Source: an uncultured Veillonella sp. (GTDB lineage: Bacteria > Bacillota > Negativicutes > Veillonellales > Veillonellaceae). Taken from it: 5,125 nucleotides of DNA. Positions 1 to 4,561 of the stretch are shown in pieces. Under the pieces are notes generated by a model, which was not told the origin of the DNA, searched no databases, and worked only from the letters and a program-made list of their open reading frames with translations. The position numbers and the translations under genes are program-made. The stretch lies in the NCBI GenBank assembly GCA_900766125.1, contig CAAFUD010000206.1, positions 1-5,125 on the forward strand. Direction: 5' to 3'. Each line of letters opens with the position of its first letter. The stretch's first letter is position 1.

Positions 1-29
1 AAGCACCCAAAAGGGTGCTTTTATTGTAT
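1..29 (+). terminator. Rho-independent terminator of an upstream gene outside the window
   Basis: A perfect 8-bp stem (AAGCACCC / GGGTGCTT, 1-8 and 13-20) closes an AAAA loop and runs into TTTTATT. This is a standard intrinsic terminator reading rightward. The gene it ends lies left of the window. It insulates the small peptide locus that follows. Confidence 0.85.
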
Positions 30-32
30 ACT
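27..32 (+). promoter_or_regulatory. Putative -10 box for the small toxin-like transcript
   Basis: TATACT (27-32) matches five of six bases of the TATAAT consensus. It would start transcription near 39, exactly at the left base of the leader hairpin at 39-60. No recognisable -35 sits 16-18 nt upstream, because that region is the preceding terminator stem. The assignment therefore rests on the -10 box and its position alone. Confidence 0.4.
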
Positions 33-38
33 ATAGGT

Positions 39-60
39 GTTACTGCCCCAGACTGGTAAC
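39..60 (+). promoter_or_regulatory. 5' leader stem-loop of the toxin-like mRNA
   Basis: GTTACTG (39-45) pairs with TGGTAAC (54-60), five Watson-Crick pairs plus two G-U pairs, around loop CCCCAGAC. It would form the very 5' end of the transcript. The CCCC in its loop (46-49) could alternatively pair with the GGGGG of the Shine-Dalgarno at 66-70 and mask it. In the enterococcal par locus a 5' helix of the toxin RNA likewise restrains translation and stabilises the RNA. That function here is inferred by analogy. Confidence 0.5.
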
Positions 61-69
61 AGAAAGGGG

Positions 70-100
70 GTGAAAACGTGTTTGACACTTTGATTTCCTT
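70..100 (+). repeat. Direct repeat copy A, over the toxin ribosome binding site and start codon
   Basis: The 12-mer GTGAAAACGTGT (70-81) recurs exactly at 218-229. After a 2-nt length difference, CACTTTGATTTCCTT (86-100) recurs with two substitutions at 232-246. Copy A covers the 3' edge of the Shine-Dalgarno, the GTG start and the first codons of the 31-residue peptide. Copy B lies beyond the terminator. An RNA transcribed leftward through copy B would be complementary to the toxin mRNA at its start site. This is the DRa/DRb arrangement known from pAD1 par. Confidence 0.8.
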
Positions 101-173
101 AATAGTATCCATCGTAGCAGGTGTAACCTGTCACTACATCTGCAAGTGGCTAGATAGATACTTTCGTCAGTAA
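78..173 (+). CDS. 31-residue hydrophobic peptide, candidate Fst-family type I toxin
   Basis: The GTG start has a strong Shine-Dalgarno just upstream (AAAGGGGGTG, 63-72), and the frame ends in TAA at 171-173. The peptide begins MFDTLISLIVSIVAGV, forms one transmembrane helix (about residues 4-21), and ends ICKWLDRYFRQ, a basic/aromatic tail. Single TM plus short charged tail is the Fst/Ldr plan. From memory of Fst of pAD1, residues line up as L-[IM]-S-L, then VG/AG in the helix, then I-x-[KR]-[WV]-L-D. The proline common in the Fst helix is absent. Fst-type peptides insert into the membrane and are toxic when overproduced, with translation repressed by a convergent antisense RNA. The leader hairpin, direct repeats, shared terminator and opposing promoter around this gene all fit that scheme. 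Toxicity is inferred. A harmless small membrane peptide is the main alternative. Confidence 0.75.
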   Translation: MFDTLISLIVSIVAGVTCHYICKWLDRYFRQ

Positions 174-178
174 CTAGC

Positions 179-213
179 ACAAAAAAAGGAGGGCCGCCAC
201 CCTCCTTTTTTGT
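179..213. terminator. Bidirectional terminator shared by toxin mRNA and antisense RNA
   Basis: AAAAAAGGAGGG (182-193) pairs perfectly with CCCTCCTTTTTT (200-211), leaving a CCGCCA loop. An A-run on one side and a T-run on the other make it a good intrinsic terminator on both strands. It starts six bases after the toxin stop codon. Transcripts converging from both sides would end here and share complementary 3' hairpins, as in par loci. Confidence 0.88.
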
Positions 214-250
214 TTGCGTGAAAACGTGTCTCACATTGACTTCCTTTGTC
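180..250 (-). ncRNA. Predicted antisense antitoxin RNA (RNA II-like, about 70 nt)
   Basis: The predicted start is near 250, seven to eight bases downstream of the minus-strand -10 box at 263-258. The predicted end is the terminator at 182-211. The RNA would first read the complement of repeat copy B (246-218), then the shared terminator. Its 5' part would therefore pair with the toxin start region (70-100) and its 3' part with the toxin mRNA 3' hairpin. The size and order match my recollection of the short RNA II of pAD1 par. No expression data are available, and the ends are predictions from promoter and terminator positions. Confidence 0.62.
218..246 (+). repeat. Direct repeat copy B, inside the predicted antisense RNA
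   Basis: Second copy of the repeat at 70-100: an exact GTGAAAACGTGT core at 218-229, then CACATTGACTTCCTT (232-246), 13 of 15 identical to the first copy. It encodes no continuation of the peptide. Its only evident role is to give the antisense RNA a recognition sequence for the toxin mRNA start site. Confidence 0.8.
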
Positions 251-257
251 ATATATT

Positions 258-286
258 ATGATACATGATTACCTTTAATTTGTAAA
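258..286 (-). promoter_or_regulatory. Sigma-70-type promoter for the antisense RNA
   Basis: Read on the minus strand, TTTACA (286-281) is followed by an optimal 17-nt spacer and TATCAT (263-258). Each hexamer matches the consensus at five of six positions. The implied start is near 250, just before repeat copy B. This is the best-formed promoter in the left part of the window, as expected for an antitoxin RNA that must be made in excess. Confidence 0.65.
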
Positions 287-309
287 TATTGCTCTAATAA
301 GGGTATAGT
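280..309 (+). promoter_or_regulatory. Putative promoter for the methyltransferase gene
   Basis: TTGTAA (280-285), an 18-nt spacer and TATAGT (304-309) would start transcription near 316, about 35 nt ahead of the coding region. Its -35 box overlaps the -35 box of the minus-strand antisense promoter on the opposite strand. The region is very AT-rich, so chance matches are possible. Confidence 0.42.
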
Positions 310-350
310 ATATATAAATATCAATTTAGTATTAAAAATAGGGCATACAA

Positions 351-977
351 TTGGGAACTCATGATGGGATTAGATATATGACAAGTGAACAGGAATGGGA
401 ACAGGTTTTACAAATAAAAACAGCCGGTCGTGATGATAGTCGGTCCGATACGGAGCATCATCCTTATGAGCCGACAGATTATTGCGTCCTAGAGCGCTTG
501 GCGAATAGTGGTTATATTCGCAAGAAACATACTCTCATCGATTATGGCAGTGGCAAGGGCCGTGTTAGCATTTTTATGGCTTACCAAACGGGCTGTCACT
601 CTATCGGCATCGAATATGATGAACGATTGTATGAAAAGGCTCTTATCAATGGTGAAATCCCAGCAGCGCGCAATCGGGTAAGTTTTGTGCACGGTGATGC
701 GGCGCTCTATGAATTGCCAGATCAAGCAGATCGATGCTTTTTCTTTAATCCCTTTGCACTCCATACAATTAAGCGCGTTCTAGGAAATATCTTTGATTCC
801 CTGTATCATCATCCGCGTGAAATCAAATTATTTTTTTACTATGTTAACGAAGAGGTAGAAAACTTCTTAAATAACCATGTGCGACTCGAACAAGAAGAAC
901 CTATTGATTGCAGCGATCTATTTGAAGAAAGCGATGAAAAGGAACGAATTTTAGTGTATTCAGTTAATTTATTTTAA
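351..977 (+). CDS. Class I SAM-dependent methyltransferase, substrate unknown
   Basis: A 208-residue protein with a Rossmann-fold methyltransferase core. Motif I is IDYGSGKGR (residues 63-71), which binds the SAM methionine end. GIEYD (86-90) carries the acidic residue for the ribose hydroxyls. HGDA (114-117) contacts the adenine. FFFNPF (130-135) takes the place of the NPPY/DPPY-type motif IV. An N-terminal segment with HHPYEPTDY (36-44) precedes the core, as in a set of small Firmicute methyltransferases resembling the DOT1-like group. The TTG start at 351 has AGGG seven bases upstream. The in-frame ATG at 378 (residue 10) also has GGGA eight bases upstream and may be the true start, giving 199 residues. 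The asparagine motif is loosely like N-methyltransferases, but no substrate can be named. It stands alone between its own promoter and terminator. Confidence 0.85.
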   Translation: MGTHDGIRYMTSEQEWEQVLQIKTAGRDDSRSDTEHHPYEPTDYCVLERLANSGYIRKKHTLIDYGSGKGRVSIFMAYQTGCHSIGIEYDERLYEKALINGEIPAARNRVSFVHGDAALYELPDQADRCFFFNPFALHTIKRVLGNIFDSLYHHPREIKLFFYYVNEEVENFLNNHVRLEQEEPIDCSDLFEESDEKERILVYSVNLF

Positions 978-1000
978 TGTATTCAGTTAACTTTATTTAG
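955..1000 (+). repeat. 23-bp tandem duplication spanning the methyltransferase stop codon
   Basis: TGTATTCAGTTAA occurs at 955-967 and again at 978-990, exactly 23 bases apart, and the following ten bases are similar in both copies. The first copy holds the last codons and the TAA stop. The second lies in the untranslated tail. Since 23 is not a multiple of three, the duplication would have set the present C-terminus or simply followed it. Confidence 0.8.
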
Positions 1001-1008
1001 TATGTAAG

Positions 1009-1091
1009 AAACCTCAATGTTGAAGGATTGTTTTAGGGGCTCTAAATTTGTACGACTAGGACATAATTCAAATTGAGGTTTTATTCTATTT
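1009..1091 (+). terminator. Long branched hairpin, likely terminator after the methyltransferase
   Basis: AAACCTCAAT (1009-1018) pairs with ATTGAGGTTT (1072-1081). Past a bulged G1019, TTGAA (1020-1024) pairs with TTCAA (1067-1071), giving 15 bp in all. The 42-nt interior holds a small hairpin, TTTAG / CTAAA (1032-1036 and 1042-1046). The right arm runs into TTTTATTCTATTTTT, so termination is plausible. The large interior is unusual for a plain terminator and could mark a small structured RNA or a miniature inverted-repeat remnant. I see no target-site duplication. Confidence 0.55.
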
Positions 1092-1137
1092 TTAAGAAAC
1101 TTTCACCTAGATTATTAAGGAAAAAGCAGATAAATTC

Positions 1138-1146
1138 TGATATAAT
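1138..1146 (+). promoter_or_regulatory. Extended -10 promoter for the lysine-rich protein gene
   Basis: TGATATAAT is a perfect extended -10 element (TGnTATAAT), with the hexamer at 1141-1146. No good -35 is present at the usual distance, which extended -10 promoters tolerate. Transcription would begin near 1153, leaving a leader of about 100 nt before the GTG start at 1255. Confidence 0.55.
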
Positions 1147-1254
1147 AATATATTAGAGATTATAAAATCAAATTATTTTTTATGGTTCTATACATTGATT
1201 CGTATGCGCTAATGTAGTGGATAGGGCTGAGTGTATTGAAGACTGGAGGTACCC

Positions 1255-2364
1255 GTGGAAATCATCGATACAGCATTGATTGAACGTATTCGCAAGGCCT
1301 TAATTAAACGATATGATCGAGATCAACAAATTCAACAAATGATTGAAGAAATCGGTGCCGAAGAGGGACTCAATGAAACTGAATTGGCTATTGTTTACCA
1401 AGCTTATTTAGAGATTAAGGAACGCATATACTATACATCCTCTCTCGTTGATTTGTGGAATCAAATTGAAGAGGTTCAAAAACGGATGTCCATGTTGCAT
1501 ACCTATGATTCTCTTGAAGAGGATTTGTTTGGCAATGTGTTAGGCGACGATAAAGAGGAAATCATCATTTCTGATGGATCTTATCTTGGCAAGGGTGCTA
1601 GTCATAATAATGATGTATACGCTATGGAACAGGTCCAATTATCGGATATTCCTGTGCAGCATGACTCCACAGTGGGTATGAACCATATTAAATTGAACGA
1701 ATTGCATTCTATGGGCGGTCTTTTTACAGGATCTGGTGAAAGCTCCCAACATGAGATATCGGACCTTGATGAAGACATTGTAGAGCATATGGATGTAAAT
1801 CCACTAGATGGCGTGGAAAGCTTAGAAGTCCATCACATGGATGAAGAAAATATGTCCTCTATTGATCCATATACAGCAGTAAATGCTTTATTATTCGGTA
1901 AGTCTGGCTTAGATTCAGATAAAGCCAATAAGAAGATGGAAAAGCTTCTTAAAAAGCAATTGAAACGCGTAGATGATGAATGGGCGCGTATCAATGGAAC
2001 TGACGATACATCTAAAAAATCTAAGGATTATAAAAAATTCAAAGAAGATAAGAAATCTAAAGGTGACAAGAAACCCAAAGAGGATAAAAAGTCCAAAGAT
2101 GATAAAAAGTCTAAAGATGATAAAAAGTCTAAAGAGGATAAAAAGGACAAAAAACATAAAAAGTCTAAGGAAGACAAACATTCTAAATCCGAAGATAAGT
2201 TAAAGAAAAAGAAAGACAAGGCTGAAAAGAAGCTTAAAGTCTTAAATGATAAGTTAAAAACAGTATTTTTGACGGATACTTTCAAGAAAAAAGATAAGAA
2301 TAAAGACAAGAAAAAGGATAAAAAATCCAAAAAGGATAAATCCGAAAAAAAGCAAAAACGATAG
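1255..2364 (+). CDS. Unrecognised protein with acidic N-half and lysine-rich repeat C-terminus
   Basis: The GTG start follows GGAGGT (1245-1250). The zero-frame product has 369 residues and no signal peptide or membrane segment, so it should be cytoplasmic. Residues 1-80 are predicted mostly helical. About 85-215 is acidic and low-complexity, with many D, E, S, H and M. About 222-369 is extremely rich in lysine, including eight six-residue units of the KEDKKS type (263-310). The basic tail resembles histone H1-like or nucleic-acid/polyanion-binding tails, but no family can be named. The gene has its own extended -10 promoter. Its end is suspicious. The heptamer A AAA AAG at 2346-2352 is in frameshift phase four codons before the TAG, and the -1 frame continues for 52 codons into a cysteine-rich tail. 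The annotated C-terminus may thus be only one of two products, or the result of an indel. Confidence 0.85.
   Translation: MEIIDTALIERIRKALIKRYDRDQQIQQMIEEIGAEEGLNETELAIVYQAYLEIKERIYYTSSLVDLWNQIEEVQKRMSMLHTYDSLEEDLFGNVLGDDKEEIIISDGSYLGKGASHNNDVYAMEQVQLSDIPVQHDSTVGMNHIKLNELHSMGGLFTGSGESSQHEISDLDEDIVEHMDVNPLDGVESLEVHHMDEENMSSIDPYTAVNALLFGKSGLDSDKANKKMEKLLKKQLKRVDDEWARINGTDDTSKKSKDYKKFKEDKKSKGDKKPKEDKKSKDDKKSKDDKKSKEDKKDKKHKKSKEDKHSKSEDKLKKKKDKAEKKLKVLNDKLKTVFLTDTFKKKDKNKDKKKDKKSKKDKSEKKQKR
2041..2184 (+). repeat. Eight tandem 18-bp units encoding KEDKKS-like hexapeptides
   Basis: Consecutive 18-bp units begin at 2041 and every 18 bases to 2167. They encode KEDKKS, KGDKKP, KEDKKS, KDDKKS, KDDKKS, KEDKKD, KKHKKS and KEDKHS. 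The units at 2095-2112 and 2113-2130 are identical in DNA, which points to recent duplication. Such arrays readily change copy number by slippage or recombination. The unit length keeps the reading frame, so length variation between strains is expected. Confidence 0.85.
2346..2352 (+). promoter_or_regulatory. Candidate -1 ribosomal frameshift site (A AAA AAG)
   Basis: Within a run of seven A followed by G (2345-2352), the zero frame reads gaA AAA AAG. This is precisely the X XXY YYZ phase of the bacterial slippery heptamer used in E. coli dnaX. A Shine-Dalgarno-like AAAGGA (2331-2336) lies nine bases upstream, close to the distance at which such an element stimulates -1 shifting in dnaX. A weak 4-bp hairpin (2366-2377) and a GC-rich one (2384-2402) lie downstream, the latter farther than the usual 5-9 nt. 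The -1 frame is open only from 2340, so any shift must occur in 2340-2361, where this site sits. A one-base A-tract indel is the alternative explanation. Confidence 0.5.
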
Positions 2365-2510
2365 TTTCCGTATGGAATAGTAAGGCCTCTGAACAGAGGG
2401 CCAAGGAGAATACTAGTGCGAAGAAATCAGCCAGTGCTGGAACTATCGACCGCGGATGCGGTAAATGCAAGCGATGTAAGGGACCTAAATGTAAGAAATA
2501 TCCAACATAA
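2352..2510 (+). CDS. -1 frame extension encoding a cysteine-rich tail of the lysine-rich protein
   Basis: This is a 52-codon open stretch in the -1 frame relative to the gene at 1255, ending in TAA at 2508-2510. It contains no ATG, GTG or TTG, so it cannot be an ordinary independent gene. Its start AKTIVSVWNSKASEQRAKEN continues the lysine/serine/glutamate-rich character of the upstream protein. It ends GCGKCKRCKGPKCKKYPT, a compact CxxCxxCxxxxC cluster that looks like a functional metal-binding terminus rather than random translation. Joined at the slippery site it gives a 418-residue protein with cysteines at 402, 405, 408 and 413. It is either made by programmed -1 frameshifting, or is the original C-terminus cut off by a one-base deletion in the A-tract, or reflects a sequencing error there. 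Eight A instead of seven would fuse the frames. Confidence 0.6.
   Translation, partial: AKTIVSVWNSKASEQRAKENTSAKKSASAGTIDRGCGKCKRCKGPKCKKYPT
2384..2402 (+). other. GC-rich hairpin after the lysine-rich gene stop
   Basis: GGCCTCT (2384-2390) pairs with AGAGGGCC (2395-2402) with one bulged G, around a GAAC loop. No T-run follows, so it is not an intrinsic terminator. It lies 31 nt beyond the candidate slippery heptamer. It could be a distant frameshift stimulator or a stability element, or it may have no role, because it also codes in the -1 frame. Confidence 0.5.
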
Positions 2511-2512
2511 TT

Positions 2513-2560
2513 ACAGTTAGGTAGTATAGAGTAGTTACGTTATATGAACGAACAGTTAGG
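2513..2560 (+). repeat. 9-bp direct repeat ACAGTTAGG flanking the LTA-synthase-like gene leader
   Basis: ACAGTTAGG occurs at 2513-2521 and 2552-2560, 39 bases apart. The second copy contains part of the ribosome binding site of the next gene. The first lies just after the -1 frame stop. The pair could be a small duplication or a pair of protein-binding sites. I found no convincing promoter in the 55 bases between the frames, so the downstream gene may be co-transcribed with the lysine-rich gene. Confidence 0.4.
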
Positions 2561-2568
2561 GGTTAATG

Positions 2569-4545
2569 ATGAACCGATGGCAACGATTATTTGAAGGCAT
2601 AAAGACAGAGATTAAGGTATTTATTTTTTTCTCTGCCTTGTTGACTGCATTTAGAATCGTGTTTCTTGCAGTATTCCAATCACAGCTAGCATCTGTGACG
2701 ATGGAGAATATCCTTACGTCCTTATGGCTAGGTTTTAGATTGAGTCTTAAGACCGTTGGTTCTTTGTGTTTATTGGGCTTCTTAGGAGGCACATTGGTGC
2801 ATACCTTTGTACCAAAATGGCCATCCTTGCGCATTAAACAGGTTATCTATTCTATTGCAACGGTACTGTTAACTTTCTTATTCTTGGGGCGCATTCCGTT
2901 CTATAAGATCTTTAACTCCTCTTATAATGCGATGCTCATCAATGGTAAAAACGATGATATCGGCGCCATTATCAATACAGCCATCAATGAATATAATGCG
3001 TTGATGTACATCGTAGGTGCTGTTGTGTTGAGTGCCGCCCTTTGTTGGTTCCTCGTTCGTTTCTTGGCGTGGGGTACAAAGAAATATAGCGATTACGCTA
3101 ATACTCAACTAGTTTGTACTACGTGGTATCCTAAGACGAAGAAAACGCAATGGATCACAGGCATTGGATTGACTGTGATTATCGGCGTACTAGGACTATT
3201 CTTTAGATTTGGTGGTGCTTTTAACTATACAAATTCCATCAACTGGGAAAGTGCGGCGCGCCTCAGTTCTAATTTATTAAACGAGACCATCCTCGACGAT
3301 GTGCAGGCTCTTTATCGTGTTAAAAGCATTGCAAAACGCGCGGAGGAGTTAGAGGTTATCAACTTAACCCCTCAAGAATTGAGTGAGAAAATCAGTGCCA
3401 TTGGTGGAACATTTAATGGTAAGGATTTTGATGGTTCTTTCACAAGAACTATTACGACAGAGCGTTTAGCGGAGCAACCACAGTCTATCAATATCGTTCT
3501 CGGTGAATCCTATGGTTTGTGGCCATTCCTTAGTGAATACAACGAACCTGGTGCGTACCTTGTTGAACAAGGTCGTAAATATGCTGCCAGTCCTCAAGCG
3601 ATGAGCACGCAACTCGCTCTTGCCCAAGGTACAGGCACGATGCCTGCTATCAATGGTTTACTCACTGGTATGCCTGACACAGGTCTATATCCTAATTACG
3701 AAGGTGAAAGTTTCAAACAACCGTACGGTTTAGGCATTGGATCTGTTATGAAAAAGCTAGGCTATAAAACAGTATTCTGGTACGGCGGATTTAGTACATG
3801 GCAAAACGTGAAGAACTTCACCTTGTCTCAAGGTTTTGACGAATTCCACGATGCGTCTGAAATGCCAAGCGATGAAAGCAATGCGTGGGGCGTAGCCGAT
3901 AAGGATATGTTTAAAGCCATTTCCGCTTACATGGATCAACATAGAGGGGAAAAAATTCTCAATGTTATCATGACCACATCGAATCATCCTCCATATAGCG
4001 TTAATGTCGCTAAAGAAGGGTATGATGTGAATAAGGTAAAAGGCCATTTGCCTGATACAATCGCAGAAACTGACAAGCAATTGAACGAAATGGGTCATAT
4101 TTGGTATGCGGACCATGTGATGGGCGAGTTCATTGCCAGTGAAGAAAAAGCAGATCCTTCTGCACTCTTTGTTATCACTGGTGATCATAGTGAACGATTT
4201 ACCTTTGCTCGTGAAGTAAGTCCTAATGTGGCATCTACGATTCCGATTATCTTCTACGGTCGCGGCATTCATAAAGATTGGCTTGCTCCTAATGCGTTCG
4301 GCATGAGCATTCAAATCATTCCAACCTTGGCAGAACTTGTAGGTCGTCCTGGTCAAACCTATGAAGCGATGGTGCCAAGCTTGTTTACACAAGAGGAATT
4401 CGTCTTTAACCATAGACTATATCTAGATAAGAGTGGAAAAGTTATGGAACAAGGCACACATATGCCTCAAGCCTATGGTGATGTGATTAAGAACATGCGC
4501 GAACTCGCAGCATGGCGTATCAAACATGGGGATAGTATTCAATAA
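2569..4545 (+). CDS. LTA-synthase/sulfatase-family membrane phospho-head-group transferase
   Basis: A 658-residue inner-membrane enzyme. Five predicted TM helices (about residues 16-36, 52-78, 92-112, 144-167, 195-214) precede an extracytoplasmic alkaline-phosphatase/sulfatase-fold domain (about 305-600). That is the layout and size of LtaS. Expected metal and catalytic residues are visible: Glu313 in NIVLGESYG, Thr357 in QGTGTMPAINGLL as the likely nucleophile, YGG (405-407), His473 in SNHPPY, and Asp539-His540 in TGDHSER. Such enzymes move phosphoglycerol, or in relatives phosphoethanolamine, from a membrane phospholipid onto a glycan or lipid acceptor outside the membrane. In a diderm host an OpgB-like or LPS-decorating role is as likely as true lipoteichoic acid synthesis. 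The next gene, an LPS-type glycosyltransferase, supports an envelope-glycan role. Of two adjacent ATGs (2566, 2569) the second lies six bases from AGGGG (2558-2562), so I prefer it. The substrate is unproven. Confidence 0.92.
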   Translation: MNRWQRLFEGIKTEIKVFIFFSALLTAFRIVFLAVFQSQLASVTMENILTSLWLGFRLSLKTVGSLCLLGFLGGTLVHTFVPKWPSLRIKQVIYSIATVLLTFLFLGRIPFYKIFNSSYNAMLINGKNDDIGAIINTAINEYNALMYIVGAVVLSAALCWFLVRFLAWGTKKYSDYANTQLVCTTWYPKTKKTQWITGIGLTVIIGVLGLFFRFGGAFNYTNSINWESAARLSSNLLNETILDDVQALYRVKSIAKRAEELEVINLTPQELSEKISAIGGTFNGKDFDGSFTRTITTERLAEQPQSINIVLGESYGLWPFLSEYNEPGAYLVEQGRKYAASPQAMSTQLALAQGTGTMPAINGLLTGMPDTGLYPNYEGESFKQPYGLGIGSVMKKLGYKTVFWYGGFSTWQNVKNFTLSQGFDEFHDASEMPSDESNAWGVADKDMFKAISAYMDQHRGEKILNVIMTTSNHPPYSVNVAKEGYDVNKVKGHLPDTIAETDKQLNEMGHIWYADHVMGEFIASEEKADPSALFVITGDHSERFTFAREVSPNVASTIPIIFYGRGIHKDWLAPNAFGMSIQIIPTLAELVGRPGQTYEAMVPSLFTQEEFVFNHRLYLDKSGKVMEQGTHMPQAYGDVIKNMRELAAWRIKHGDSIQ

Positions 4546-4561
4546 TTTTTGTATACGATAC

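Noticed and set aside
40..252. 70-codon open frame on the minus strand across the small toxin-like locus
   Set aside because: It runs through both strands of the terminator hairpin and both direct repeats, and its interior start would lie in the predicted antisense RNA promoter zone. Its composition (runs such as GGGPPFF) reflects the terminator, not a protein.
489..764. 91-codon minus-strand open frame inside the methyltransferase gene
   Set aside because: It is antisense to the conserved SAM-binding motifs and has no supporting start signals.
2041..2184. Regularly spaced repeats considered as a CRISPR array
   Set aside because: The units are contiguous 18-bp coding repeats without spacers, in frame with the lysine-rich protein.
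1915..2330. Several open frames on both strands over the lysine-rich region, encoding Phe/Leu- or Lys/Ile-rich peptides
   Set aside because: They are by-products of the AAA/AAG/GAT-rich repeats, which remove stop codons from other frames. Hydrophobic Phe/Leu runs on the minus strand mimic membrane proteins but are just antisense lysine codons.
2366..2377. TTCC-GTAT-GGAA hairpin as the frameshift stimulator
   Set aside because: It is only four pairs, two of them A-T, and starts 13 nt beyond the heptamer. It is too weak to claim as a stimulator, so it is mentioned only as context.
2416..2520. 34-codon open frame starting GTG with AAGGAG seven bases upstream
   Set aside because: The ribosome binding site is good, but the peptide (MRRNQPVLELSTADAV...) shows no recognisable character. 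The overlapping -1 frame shows a clear cysteine-rich terminus, so the AAGGAG is more likely coding (Lys-Glu). It remains a weak alternative.
3757..4413. 218-codon open frame on the minus strand inside the LTA-synthase-like gene
   Set aside because: It lies wholly antisense to the conserved catalytic domain (SNHPPY, GDHSER). It has no ribosome binding site I can defend and no recognisable protein features.
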